Positions 41,788 to 50,680 of a stretch of 64,000 nt of DNA are shown one piece after another (the first letter of the stretch is position 1; the number at the start of each line of letters is the position of its first letter). This DNA is from Nevskia sp043781855 (GTDB taxonomy: Bacteria; Pseudomonadota; Gammaproteobacteria; Nevskiales; Nevskiaceae): positions 1 to 64,000 of the forward strand of contig JAYWBB010000112.1 in the NCBI GenBank assembly GCA_043781855.1, given 5' to 3'. Position numbers and translations under genes: made by a program. A model generated the notes under the pieces. It was not told where the DNA came from, did no database searches, and worked only from the letters and a program-made list of their open reading frames with translations.

Positions 41788-42626
41788 GGCACGGTCTTCG
41801 GGCTGCTGCGGTCGAGCACATCGATGATCTCCCGGATCACCAGATCAGGGCGCTTCCACAGGACAAAATGCCCCTGGTCCGGCACCAGGACGACCTTGCC
41901 GTTCGGCTTCGGCAGCAGCTTTTCGGCGTAGGCAGCGGTACGCGGATCGACCAGTTCGTCCTTCGCGCCCTGCACGACCGTGATCGGCATGTGCAGAGTT
42001 TTCCAGCGCGAGGTCTGCGTTTCGAGTTCGCCGACCAGGGGCATCAGCTCCTGGTTCGACCAGACGAATTCCTCGGGTGCAAGCCACTGCGCCAGCTTCC
42101 AGGTCATGAGGTAGTTGTACCAGCGCGGCTGTTCGGTGTTCGGATCGATCGACGGCGCGACGAGCACGGCACCGCGCACCTCAAGGGGATAGTCCATAGC
42201 AAGTTCCGCGCCGATCGGTCCGCCCAGCGAATGTCCGACGACAACGGCGCTGCCGGCGAGGAGTGGCTCCAGCAGCCGCGCCTGCTCTGCCATCGGCGGC
42301 GCCATGCGGCCACCGTCGGAGGCGCCGAAGCCGGGACGATCGACCGAAATCAGCGTGGCGCGCTTCTGTAGTTCAGGGTCCGCGAGGTAGCGCGCCCAGG
42401 CCTTCCAGTCGCCCGGCGTGCCGTGCAGAAATACGATACGCGCCGGACCGCCGGCAATTTCCCAGTAATGGATCGTGCGATCGCCGACCGCGTAGGTCTT
42501 CTCGACCGGCCGCGGCGGCTGCGGGAACAGTTGCTCGACGGGCCCGCGCGGATACGGCGGATTCGCGCCGAAGGCATTGAGTACCGTGAACAGCAGGCCA
42601 AGGCTCGCGAGATGCGCCGGCTTCAT
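41784..42626 (-). CDS. Alpha/beta hydrolase, predicted secreted
   Basis: This 280-residue alpha/beta-hydrolase-fold protein has HGTPG in the oxyanion-loop position (FLHGTPGDWKAW), the nucleophile elbow VVVGHSLGGPIGAE, an acid in VVQGAKDELVDPRTA and a histidine in VPDQGHFVLWKRP, giving a full Ser-Asp-His set. The N-terminus (LASLGLLFTVLNAFGA) looks like a signal peptide, which would put it in the periplasm. It overlaps thyA and folA by 4 bases on each side, so it is translated with two nucleotide-synthesis genes. The substrate is unknown. Confidence 0.88.
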   Translation of the reverse strand: MKPAHLASLGLLFTVLNAFGANPPYPRGPVEQLFPQPPRPVEKTYAVGDRTIHYWEIAGGPARIVFLHGTPGDWKAWARYLADPELQKRATLISVDRPGFGASDGGRMAPPMAEQARLLEPLLAGSAVVVGHSLGGPIGAELAMDYPLEVRGAVLVAPSIDPNTEQPRWYNYLMTWKLAQWLAPEEFVWSNQELMPLVGELETQTSRWKTLHMPITVVQGAKDELVDPRTAAYAEKLLPKPNGKVVLVPDQGHFVLWKRPDLVIREIIDVLDRSSPKTVP

Positions 42627-43417
42627 ATGGCGACTTTGGCCTTGATATGTGGGTGTGGTTCGTAGCCGCTGAGGCCGAAGTCTTCGAGCTTGAACGAGAA
42701 CAGGTCTTTCACTTGCGCGTTCAGCGTCATCGTTGGTAGCGCCTTCGGCGCGCGCGACAGTTGCAGGCGCGCCTGTTCGAGATGATTCGAGTAGAGGTGG
42801 CAGTCGCCGCCGGTCCAGACGAAATCGCCCGGCTGGAATCCCGCGACCTGCGCGATCATCAGCGTCAGCAGTGCGTACGAAGCAATGTTGAACGGCACGC
42901 CGAGGAAGATATCGGCGCTGCGCTGGTAAAGCTGGCAGGAGAGTTTGCCGTTGGCGACATAGAACTGGAACAGCGCGTGGCAGGGCATCAGCGCCATCTT
43001 GTCGAGCTCGCCGACGTTCCAGGCCGAAACCAGAAGGCGGCGCGAATCGGGCGTGTTTTTCAGCTGTTCGAGCAGTTGCCCGATCTGATCGATGTGACGG
43101 CCATCGGCGGTCGGCCAGGAGCGCCACTGCTTGCCGTAAACCGGGCCGAGTTCGCCGTTCGTGTCGGCCCACTCGTCCCAGATCGAAACACCCTGCTCTT
43201 TCAGGAACGCGGTGTTGGTGTCGCCGCGCAGGAACCACAACAGCTCCACCGCGATCGACTTCAGGTGCAGCTTCTTGGTCGTCAGCAGCGGAAAGCCGGC
43301 CGCGAGATCGAAGCGCATCTGGTAACCGAACACCGAGCGCGTACCGGTGCCGGTGCGGTCGGACTTCTGGTCGCCGTGGTCGAGCACGTGCTGCATCAGG
43401 TCGAGGTACTGGCGCAT
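42623..43417 (-). CDS. thyA: Thymidylate synthase
   Basis: ThyA methylates dUMP to dTMP with methylenetetrahydrofolate. The 264-residue length equals that of the E. coli enzyme. The catalytic Cys is in MALMPCHALFQFYV, followed by LSCQLYQRSADIFLGVPFNI and the folate/dUMP-binding GGDCHLYSNH. It follows lgt (the lgt stop is 1 base before its start) and overlaps the alpha/beta hydrolase by ATGA. Lgt-ThyA adjacency is common in gammaproteobacteria. Confidence 0.98.
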   Translation of the reverse strand: MRQYLDLMQHVLDHGDQKSDRTGTGTRSVFGYQMRFDLAAGFPLLTTKKLHLKSIAVELLWFLRGDTNTAFLKEQGVSIWDEWADTNGELGPVYGKQWRSWPTADGRHIDQIGQLLEQLKNTPDSRRLLVSAWNVGELDKMALMPCHALFQFYVANGKLSCQLYQRSADIFLGVPFNIASYALLTLMIAQVAGFQPGDFVWTGGDCHLYSNHLEQARLQLSRAPKALPTMTLNAQVKDLFSFKLEDFGLSGYEPHPHIKAKVAI

Positions 43418-43418
43418 G

Positions 43419-44225
43419 TCAGGCGTCGTTCCGGCGGTACGCGAGCATCATCAACGTGAGGCCGGCGATAAGCATCGGCACGCAGAGTTGCATGCCCATC
43501 GTGAACCAGCTCGTGCCATACAGGTATCCGAGCTGCTGGTCCGGCTCGCGCACGAATTCCACGGCGAAGCGGAATGCGCCATAGAGCAGCAGGAACAGGC
43601 CGCTGGCGGCCCTGCGCGGCCGTGGCTTCGCGCCGAACCACCAGAGGATCGCGAACATCGCGAGCCCTTCGAGGCCAGCCTCGTAGAGCATGCTCGGATG
43701 GCGCGGCAACGAGTCCGGCGCGTGCTGGAAGACCATGCCCCAGGGCAAGGTCGTCGGTGCGCCCCAGAGCTCGCCGTTGATGAAATTGCCGATGCGACCG
43801 GTGAACAGGCCGACCGGCACGCAGACCGCGATGAAGTCGGTCACGGTCCAGAAGCTCAAGCGGTTCTGCCAGGCATAGACCTGCATTGCGACCAGCACGC
43901 CGATCAGCCCGCCATGGAACGACATGCCGCCCTGCCAGATGCGAAAGATCACGAGTGGATCGTGCAGGAAAACCAGGCCGTGCTCGTCGAAGTTATAGAA
44001 GAACGTGTAGCCGATGCGGCCACCGAGTATCACGCCGAGCACGCCGTAAAAAAGCACGTCGGAAATGCGTTCCGAAGTCCAGAAGCTCAGATGCGGATAG
44101 CGGCCGCGAATTCGACTGAGCCACCAGAAGCCCCAGAAGCCGAGCAGGTAGGTGATGCCGTACCAGCGCACGCTCAGAGGCCCGAGATGCAGGGCAACCG
44201 GGTCGAAATCGGGGTGGACGAGCAT
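43419..44225 (-). CDS. lgt: Prolipoprotein diacylglyceryl transferase
   Basis: Lgt transfers diacylglycerol from phosphatidylglycerol to the lipobox Cys of prolipoproteins in the inner membrane. The 268-residue protein has about seven membrane helices and the signatures MSFHGGLIGVLVAM (essential His and Gly) and GRIGNFINGELWGAPT. The start LVHPDFDPVALHLGPL is typical. It is the first of a chain lgt-thyA-hydrolase-folA with spacing of 1 base or overlaps. It would act on lipoproteins such as the one encoded at the window start. Confidence 0.97.
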   Translation of the reverse strand: MLVHPDFDPVALHLGPLSVRWYGITYLLGFWGFWWLSRIRGRYPHLSFWTSERISDVLFYGVLGVILGGRIGYTFFYNFDEHGLVFLHDPLVIFRIWQGGMSFHGGLIGVLVAMQVYAWQNRLSFWTVTDFIAVCVPVGLFTGRIGNFINGELWGAPTTLPWGMVFQHAPDSLPRHPSMLYEAGLEGLAMFAILWWFGAKPRPRRAASGLFLLLYGAFRFAVEFVREPDQQLGYLYGTSWFTMGMQLCVPMLIAGLTLMMLAYRRNDA

Positions 44226-44284
44226 GCGCGACGAAGGCTCCGGGGCGGTCGGCTTATTTTAAGGCAGGCGGGCTTGCGCGCGTG

Positions 44285-45523
44285 TTACTCGTGCACCGCC
44301 GCGCAGATGAAGCCCTTGAGATAGCGCGTTTCCGGAATGGCCGGATGCACCGGATGATCCGGTCCCTGCTCCAGTTGTTCAAGAATCTGCAGGCGCTTGC
44401 CGGCCGCGCGGGACTCGCGCAGCAGCTCGCGCTGGAGTTCCTCGGGCGTCAGATGATGCGAACAGGAGCAGGACACGAGAATGCCGCCAGGCGTCAGCAG
44501 ATTCAGCGCCGCGCGATTCAGGCGGCCGTAAAGGCCGAGCCCTTCCTCGTGATCGCGCTTGCGTTTGATCAGCGCCGGCGGATCGACGACGACGAGATCG
44601 AAACGCCGGCCGTCGTTCGCGAGCTGCTTCATCACGTCGAGCGCTTCGCCACGCAAGGCTTCGAGCCCTTTCCCGTGGCTTGGGTCGTTGAGCGCGGCGT
44701 TGCGGGCGGCGGCTTCGAGTGCCGGCGCAGAACTGTCGATGCAGGAAATCTCCGCTGCACCGAATGCTCTGGCGCGCAGTGCCCAGGCGCCGACATAACT
44801 GAAGACATCGAGCACTTTCGAAGTCGGCATGATGTAACGCGAGAGACGATCCCGGTTATCGCGCTGATCGAAGAACCAGCCCGTTTTCTGCCCGCCGCGC
44901 ATGGCGATCTCGAATTTCACGCCACCCTCGATGATGACGACCGTTTCAGGCACTTCGCCAACTTCCTCGACGTACAGCGGCAGGGCTTCCGCTTCGCGCG
45001 ACGGACTGTCGTTGCGCAGCACGATGCCGCGCGGCTTGAACACCATTTGCAGGGCAGCGAGCAGCTTGACTTTCAGCAGTTCCATCCCGGCGGTACCGAT
45101 CTGCACGACAAGCACGTCGCCGTAGCGATCGACGACCAGCCCCGGCAGCCCATCGGCCTCGCCGAACACGAAACGGTAAAACGGTTCCGCGTACAGACGT
45201 TCACGCAAGGCGGCGGCGGCGGTGAAGCGGCGCGCAAACCAGTCGGCATCGATCACGGCATCGTACTGGCCCGTCAGTACCCGCCCGCAGAGCAGCGCGT
45301 GCGGATTGATATAACCCGCGCCGAGCGGCTTGCCACGCGCGTCCTCGAAACGGCAGAGGCTGCCGGGCGTGATGGTCTTGAGTGGCGTTCTGGCGCTATC
45401 GATTTCGTTGGAGTAAATCCACAGGTGGCCGGCGCGCAGACGGCGCTCCTCTTGCGGCTTGAGGCGGATGACGAGATTGGACACGGGGGACGAGGCGCTC
45501 GGGTGACGCGATGAAGCTGTCAT
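44285..45523 (-). CDS. rlmI: RlmI-like 23S rRNA m5C methyltransferase
   Basis: The 412-residue protein has an N-terminal PUA-like part (RRLRAGHLWIYSNEID) and a Rossmann methyltransferase domain with VLDVFSYVGAWALRA as the SAM-binding loop. The catalytic motif VVDPPALIKRKRDHEEGL and the Cys motif SCSCSHHL follow. RlmI methylates C1962 of 23S rRNA in E. coli; the assignment to that exact position here is by family resemblance. The chosen ATG leaves about 15 extra Ser/Pro residues, and a start nearer SNLVIRL is possible. It is divergent from nuoA. Confidence 0.88.
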   Translation of the reverse strand: MTASSRHPSASSPVSNLVIRLKPQEERRLRAGHLWIYSNEIDSARTPLKTITPGSLCRFEDARGKPLGAGYINPHALLCGRVLTGQYDAVIDADWFARRFTAAAALRERLYAEPFYRFVFGEADGLPGLVVDRYGDVLVVQIGTAGMELLKVKLLAALQMVFKPRGIVLRNDSPSREAEALPLYVEEVGEVPETVVIIEGGVKFEIAMRGGQKTGWFFDQRDNRDRLSRYIMPTSKVLDVFSYVGAWALRARAFGAAEISCIDSSAPALEAAARNAALNDPSHGKGLEALRGEALDVMKQLANDGRRFDLVVVDPPALIKRKRDHEEGLGLYGRLNRAALNLLTPGGILVSCSCSHHLTPEELQRELLRESRAAGKRLQILEQLEQGPDHPVHPAIPETRYLKGFICAAVHE

Positions 45524-45659
45524 CGCGGAAGTGATCGCGTATCATAACCGCCATCTGAATTGAGGCTCCCACCACGGACCTTCCGGGCGTGTCGCCGGGG
45601 TCGGGATGCGGCCCCGTGACAACGCAATTGCCACCGAATTTTAGGGAGGGAAAGCGGGC

Positions 45660-46112
45660 GTGAAATTTCTGACTTCGTATTCGCCGCAAACCTGGGCACT
45701 GCTGGTCTACGTGGCGGCGGTGCTGTTCGTCGTGAGCCTGATGATCGGCCTGTCCTGGATTCTCGGCAGCCGCAACAACGGCCGCGCCAAGAACGAGGCG
45801 TTCGAGTCCGGCGTGGTCGGCGTGGGCGGAGGTCACCTGCGCTTCTCCGCGAAGTTCTATCTGGTCGCGATGTTCTTCGTGATCTTCGATCTCGAAGCCG
45901 TATTTCTGTACGCCTGGGCCGTATCGATCCGTGAGAGCGGCTGGGCCGGCTACATCGAAGCGAGCATCTTCATCGCAGTGCTGCTGATCGGCCTGGGCTA
46001 CATCTGGCGCCTGGGTGGCCTCGACTGGGCACCGAAAACGCTCGCCGGCCGGCGCGACCTGCCGCAGCTCAAGCCACCGGCCGACGTGATCGTCGGCCCG
46101 GCGCAAAACTGA
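45660..46112 (+). CDS. nuoA: NADH-quinone oxidoreductase subunit A
   Basis: NuoA is a small membrane subunit of complex I. The 150-residue protein has three membrane helices and the conserved acidic loop NEAFESGVVG followed by RFSAKFYLVAMFFVIFDLEA. It starts at GTG 45660, with GGAGGG upstream. It is the first gene of a 13-gene nuo operon running to 60869. The C-terminal 30 residues are Pro-rich and longer than in E. coli. The 136-base gap to the divergent rlmI gene must hold the operon promoter, but no strong consensus was seen. Confidence 0.96.
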   Translation: MKFLTSYSPQTWALLVYVAAVLFVVSLMIGLSWILGSRNNGRAKNEAFESGVVGVGGGHLRFSAKFYLVAMFFVIFDLEAVFLYAWAVSIRESGWAGYIEASIFIAVLLIGLGYIWRLGGLDWAPKTLAGRRDLPQLKPPADVIVGPAQN

Positions 46113-46123
46113 GATTGGTAGTC

Positions 46124-46786
46124 ATGGAATACAGCCTCCAGCGCATCGACAAGAATGGCCAGACGCATTCCCCGACTCCGCCTGGCGTCAACTCCGGCGA
46201 GGGCTACATCGAGGACGAGGTCAGTCGCAACGTCATCACCACCAAGCTTTCGGACCTGGTGAACTGGAGCCGCAAGAACTCCATCTGGCCTTACAACTTC
46301 GGCATCTCCTGCTGCTATGTGGAGATGGCAACCGCGTTCACGGCCGTTCACGATCTCGCCCGCTTCGGCTCGGAAGTCATCCGCGCAAGCCCGCGCCAGG
46401 CTGATCTCATCGTGATTGCCGGCACCTGCTTCATGAAGATGGCGCCGGTCGTGCAGCGCCTCTATGAGCAGATGCTGGAACCGCGCTGGGTCATCTCGAT
46501 GGGCTCCTGCGCGAACTCCGGCGGCATGTACGATATCTATTCCGTGGTGCAGGGTGTCGACAAGTTCCTGCCCGTGGATGTCTACATCCCTGGCTGCCCG
46601 CCGCGTCCGGAAGCTTTTTTGCAGGCGTTGCTGCTGCTGCAGGATTCGATCGCCGAAGAACGCCGGCCGCTGAGCTGGGTCGTTGGCGATCAAGGCGTCT
46701 ATCGCCGCCCGATGCCGGCGGAGCGCGATCGCAAGCAGGCCGCACGCGCGTCCGAGACGATTCTGCGCAGCCCCGACTCCGTCTGA
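46124..46786 (+). CDS. nuoB: NADH-quinone oxidoreductase subunit B
   Basis: NuoB carries the terminal [4Fe-4S] cluster N2, next to the quinone site. The 220-residue protein has the four ligands: paired Cys in FGISCCYVEM, Cys in AGTCFMKMAP and Cys in YIPGCPPRPE. The start MEYSLQRIDKNG is taken at 46124; a TTG at 46115 is in frame but adds only three residues. It is 11 bases after nuoA and 12 bases before the fused nuoCD. Confidence 0.97.
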   Translation: MEYSLQRIDKNGQTHSPTPPGVNSGEGYIEDEVSRNVITTKLSDLVNWSRKNSIWPYNFGISCCYVEMATAFTAVHDLARFGSEVIRASPRQADLIVIAGTCFMKMAPVVQRLYEQMLEPRWVISMGSCANSGGMYDIYSVVQGVDKFLPVDVYIPGCPPRPEAFLQALLLLQDSIAEERRPLSWVVGDQGVYRRPMPAERDRKQAARASETILRSPDSV

Positions 46787-46798
46787 GTCCGAACGATC

Positions 46799-48586
46799 AT
46801 GGCTGACGACGCCCCGACCGTACCGAAGACTGCGCCCCCGGCCACGCTGCCGGGCGTCGTGCGCGAGCTGTATCGCCAGTTCGGCGAGAACACCTTCGTC
46901 TATCAGCTGACCAAAGACGATTGCCCGACGCTCTGGGTGCCGCTGGAAAAACGCGACCCGGTGCTGGTGTTCCTCAAGCATCACGTGCCGCGCCCGTACA
47001 GGATGCTGCTGGACCTGCACGCGGTCGACGAGCGCATGCGCCGTCATCGCCAAGGCTTGCCGCCGGCGGACTTCACGCTGTTCTATCACCTGCTGTCGAT
47101 CGAAAGAAATTCCGACGTTCGCATCAAGGTCGCGCTGATCGGCGAGTACCCGGTGGTGAAGTCGATCACCAACATCTGGGCCAACGCGAACTGGTATGAG
47201 CGCGAAACCTGGGACCTGTTCGGCATCAAGTTCGAGGGGCATCCGAATCTCCAGCGCATCCTGCTGCCGCGCTACTGGAAGGGCCACCCGCTGCGCAAGG
47301 AATATCCGGCGCGCGCGACCGAGTTCGATCCTTACCTCTTGACCGCCGCGCGTCAGGACGAGGAGCAGGCGGCGCTGATGTTCAACCCCGAGGAATGGGG
47401 CATGAAGCGGTCGGAGAAAGACCACGACTTCATGTTCCTGAATCTCGGCCCGAACCATCCGTCCGCGCATGGCGCGTTCCGCGTCGTTGTGCAGCTCGAC
47501 GGCGAAGAGATCGTCGACTGCGTGCCGGACATCGGCTACCACCACCGTGGCGCCGAGAAGATGGCGGAGCGGCAGAGCTGGCACACGTTCATCCCGTACA
47601 CCGACCGCATCGACTACCTCGGCGGGGTGATGAACAACCTGCCCTACGTGCTCGCGGTCGAGAAGCTTGCCGGCATCAAGGTGCCGGATCGCGTCGACAC
47701 CATCCGCATCATGCTCGGCGAATTCTTCCGCATCACCTCGCACCTGCTGTTCCTCGGCACGTTCATCCAGGACGTGGGTGCGATGACGCCGATCTTCTTC
47801 ATGTTCACCGACCGGCAGAAAGCCTACGACGTGATTGAGGCGATCACGGGCTTCCGCATGCACCCGGCCTGGTATCGCATCGGCGGTGTGGCGCATGACC
47901 TGCCGACCGGCTGGGACCGCAAGGTCAAGGAATTCCTCGACTGGTTCCCGAAGCGTCTCGATGAATATCAGAAAGCCGCACTGAACAATTCGATCCTGCG
48001 CGCACGCACCGTCAACATCGCGCAGTACAACGCCGAGGAAGCGGTTGAATGGGGCATCACCGGCCCCGGCCTGCGCGCGACGGGTATGGACTACGACCTG
48101 CGCAAGGCGCGGCCCTATTCCGGCTATCAGCACTTCGAATTCGAGGTGCCGCTGGGCAACAACGGCGATGCGTTTGATCGCGCCATCGTGCGCATCAACG
48201 AGATGCGCGAGAGCGTCAAGATCATCCGCCAGTGCATGAATCACATGCCCGCCGGCCCTTACAAGGCCGACCATCCGCTGACCTGCCCACCGCCGAAGGA
48301 ACGCACGCTCAAGGACATCGAAACCCTGATCACGCATTTCCTCGGCGTGAGCTGGGGTCCGGTCATGCCGCCGGGCGAGTCCTGCCAGTTGATCGAGGCG
48401 ACCAAGGGCATCAACAGCTATTACCTGACCAGCGACGGCAGCACGATGAGCTACCGCACGCGCATCCGCACGCCGAGCTTCCCGCACTTGCAGGCGATCC
48501 CCTACATCATCAAGGGCGCCATGATTCCGGACCTGATCATGCTGCTCGCCACCATTGATTTCGTGATGGCCGATGTCGACCGCTAA
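46799..48586 (+). CDS. nuoCD: NADH-quinone oxidoreductase fused subunits C/D
   Basis: This 595-residue protein fuses NuoC (about residues 1-190, including the 30-kDa motif ERETWDLFGIKFEGHPNLQR) with NuoD (from about residue 200, GPNHPSAHGAFRVVVQLDGE, then DIGYHHRGAEKMAERQSWHT), which forms the quinone pocket. The fusion is found in enterobacteria, pseudomonads and some relatives, whereas many proteobacteria keep two genes. It ends 14 bases inside nuoE. Confidence 0.97.
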   Translation: MADDAPTVPKTAPPATLPGVVRELYRQFGENTFVYQLTKDDCPTLWVPLEKRDPVLVFLKHHVPRPYRMLLDLHAVDERMRRHRQGLPPADFTLFYHLLSIERNSDVRIKVALIGEYPVVKSITNIWANANWYERETWDLFGIKFEGHPNLQRILLPRYWKGHPLRKEYPARATEFDPYLLTAARQDEEQAALMFNPEEWGMKRSEKDHDFMFLNLGPNHPSAHGAFRVVVQLDGEEIVDCVPDIGYHHRGAEKMAERQSWHTFIPYTDRIDYLGGVMNNLPYVLAVEKLAGIKVPDRVDTIRIMLGEFFRITSHLLFLGTFIQDVGAMTPIFFMFTDRQKAYDVIEAITGFRMHPAWYRIGGVAHDLPTGWDRKVKEFLDWFPKRLDEYQKAALNNSILRARTVNIAQYNAEEAVEWGITGPGLRATGMDYDLRKARPYSGYQHFEFEVPLGNNGDAFDRAIVRINEMRESVKIIRQCMNHMPAGPYKADHPLTCPPPKERTLKDIETLITHFLGVSWGPVMPPGESCQLIEATKGINSYYLTSDGSTMSYRTRIRTPSFPHLQAIPYIIKGAMIPDLIMLLATIDFVMADVDR

Positions 48587-49145
48587 ACCCAATCAAGGCA
48601 AAGGCGCTGAAACCGTGATCAAGCTGGCCGACCTCGTCGCCGGACGCACGGCGCCCACTGCTGCCGCGCCGCCGGCCTATGTGATGTCGAGTGAGGAGCG
48701 CCACGAGATCGAACACTCGCTGCATCACTACGACGACAACCGCGCGGCCTCGATCGACGCGCTGAAGATCGTGCAGAAGAAGCATGGCTGGGTACCGGAT
48801 GGCGCCATCGCGCCGATCGGCGAAATCCTCGGCATTCCGGCGTCCGATATCGAAGGTGTCGCGACGTTCTACAACCTGATCTTCCGCCAGCCGGTCGGCC
48901 GTCATGTCATCAAGATCTGCGACAGCATTTCCTGCTTCCTGACCGGCTACGACGACGTGCGTGAGGCGATCAGCGCGCGTCTGCGCATCAATCTCGGCGA
49001 GACCACGCCGGACAAGCGCTACACGCTGCTGCCGATCTGCTGCCTCGGCGCCTGCGACAAGGGCCCGGTGCTGATGATCGACGATGACACGCACGGCGAT
49101 GTCACGCCGGAAAAAATTCCCGCCTTGCTGGAGTCATACAAGTGA
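48573..49145 (+). CDS. nuoE: NADH-quinone oxidoreductase subunit E
   Basis: NuoE holds a [2Fe-2S] cluster (N1a) in the NADH module. The 190-residue protein has the four ligands in CDSISCFLTGYDD and PICCLGACDKGPV, and the thioredoxin-like context VATFYNLIFRQPVG. It overlaps nuoCD by 14 bases. The start gives about 35 extra N-terminal residues compared with E. coli, and later starts are possible. A 112-base noncoding gap follows before nuoF, one of the few in the operon. Confidence 0.95.
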   Translation: MSTAKPNQGKGAETVIKLADLVAGRTAPTAAAPPAYVMSSEERHEIEHSLHHYDDNRAASIDALKIVQKKHGWVPDGAIAPIGEILGIPASDIEGVATFYNLIFRQPVGRHVIKICDSISCFLTGYDDVREAISARLRINLGETTPDKRYTLLPICCLGACDKGPVLMIDDDTHGDVTPEKIPALLESYK

Positions 49146-49257
49146 GCTTCCCGGCGAGGGACCCGCACCACGGGTACGGGATCGACGGCAAGGCGAACTT
49201 GGAGCGTGGCCGACTCCACTCATCTGCCTCCTATTGCGATCCAACGGAGGCCACCAA

Positions 49258-50562
49258 GTGAGCGCCCTCGCCGAAACCAAACCGCTGACCGCGAATATCG
49301 TTGCCGGCCGCGCGCCGCTGAATCTCAGGGAATACGAGGCCACCGGCGGCTATCGCGCCGTGCGCAAGGCGCTCAAGGATATGAAGCCGGGCGACATCAC
49401 CAAGCTGGTCAAGGACGCCAACCTGCGCGGTCGCGGCGGCGCCGGCTTCCCCACGGGCGTGAAGTGGGGCCTGGTGCCGATGTATCCGGCTGGTGAGCCG
49501 ATCAAGAGCAAATATCTCGTCTGCAATGCCGACGAAATGGAGCCGGGTACGTTCAAGGACCGGCTGCTGATGGAATCGGACCCGCACCAGATGGTCGAGG
49601 CGATGATCGTCTCGGGCTATGCGATCCAGGCGACGCGCGCTTATATCTTCCTGCGCGGCGAGTACGTGGAGGCCGCGCAGAATCTCAACGCCGCGATCGC
49701 CGAGGCCAACGCCGCCGGTTATCTCGGTACCAATATTCTCCGCTCCGGCTGGAGCATGGATCTGCACGTCCATACCGGTGCCGGCCGCTACATCTGCGGC
49801 GAAGAGACCGCGCTGATCAACTCGCTCGAAGGCCGCCGCGCCAATCCGCGCGCGAAGCCGCCGTTTCCGGCCATCGCCGGACTCTGGGGCAAGCCGACTG
49901 TCGTCAACAACGTCGAGACGCTCTACTGCGTTCCGCACATCATCAATTTCGGCGCGGCCTGGTTTCATGATCTCAACCAGGGCAGGAGTCAGGACGGCGG
50001 CACCAAGCTCTACGGCGTGTCTGGCCGCGCGAAAAAAACCGGCGTGTGGGAACTGCCGATCGGCACCACGGCGCGCGAGATTCTCGAGGTCCACGGCGGT
50101 GGCATGAAGGACGGCCTCAAGCTCAAGGCCTGGCTGCCCGGAGGTGCGTCGACCGACTTCCTGATGCCCGAGCATCTCGACCTCGCAATGGATTTCGACA
50201 CCATCGCCAAGGCCGGCAGCCGCATGGGCACGGGGCTGCTGACCGTCGTCGACGACAAGCAGAACATGGTCAGCGTCGTGCGCAATCTCGAAGACTTCTT
50301 CGCGCGCGAATCCTGCGGCTGGTGCACGCCCTGCCGCGACGGCCTGCCCTGGACGCACAAGCTGCTGCTGTCGCTCGAAGCCGGACAAGGCCAGAAGGGC
50401 GACATCGAAGTGCTCGAACAGATGACTCGCTTTCTCGGCCCCGGCAAGACCTTCTGCGCGCATGCGCCGGGCGCGATGGAGCCGTTGCAAAGCGCGCTCA
50501 AGTTCTTCCGGGGCGAGTTCGAGGCTGGGATCGCCAGCGTCTCGGCGAAGGCGGCAGCGTGA
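49258..50562 (+). CDS. nuoF: NADH-quinone oxidoreductase subunit F
   Basis: NuoF binds NADH and FMN and carries cluster N3. The 434-residue protein has the NADH/FMN site GRGGAGFPTGVKWGLVP, DEMEPGTFKDRLLME, and the [4Fe-4S] motif ESCGWCTPCRDG with a distal Cys in KTFCAHAPGA. The GTG at 49258, with GGAGG 7 bases upstream, matches the family start; an open frame from 49084 is not conserved. The spacer to nuoG contains heptamer repeats. Confidence 0.97.
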   Translation: MSALAETKPLTANIVAGRAPLNLREYEATGGYRAVRKALKDMKPGDITKLVKDANLRGRGGAGFPTGVKWGLVPMYPAGEPIKSKYLVCNADEMEPGTFKDRLLMESDPHQMVEAMIVSGYAIQATRAYIFLRGEYVEAAQNLNAAIAEANAAGYLGTNILRSGWSMDLHVHTGAGRYICGEETALINSLEGRRANPRAKPPFPAIAGLWGKPTVVNNVETLYCVPHIINFGAAWFHDLNQGRSQDGGTKLYGVSGRAKKTGVWELPIGTTAREILEVHGGGMKDGLKLKAWLPGGASTDFLMPEHLDLAMDFDTIAKAGSRMGTGLLTVVDDKQNMVSVVRNLEDFFARESCGWCTPCRDGLPWTHKLLLSLEAGQGQKGDIEVLEQMTRFLGPGKTFCAHAPGAMEPLQSALKFFRGEFEAGIASVSAKAAA

Positions 50563-50568
50563 TGAACC

Positions 50569-50678
<110 letters not shown>

Positions 50679-50680
50679 TA

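Noticed and set aside
45998..48592. Open frame of 864 codons on the minus strand opposite nuoCD
   Set aside because: It is a GC-driven shadow of nuoA-nuoE. The protein has no family motifs, and the plus strand encodes clear complex I subunits.
49146..49257. Small gene in the nuoE-nuoF gap
   Set aside because: No frame with a ribosome-binding site and sensible composition fits. Only the GGAGG for nuoF is evident.
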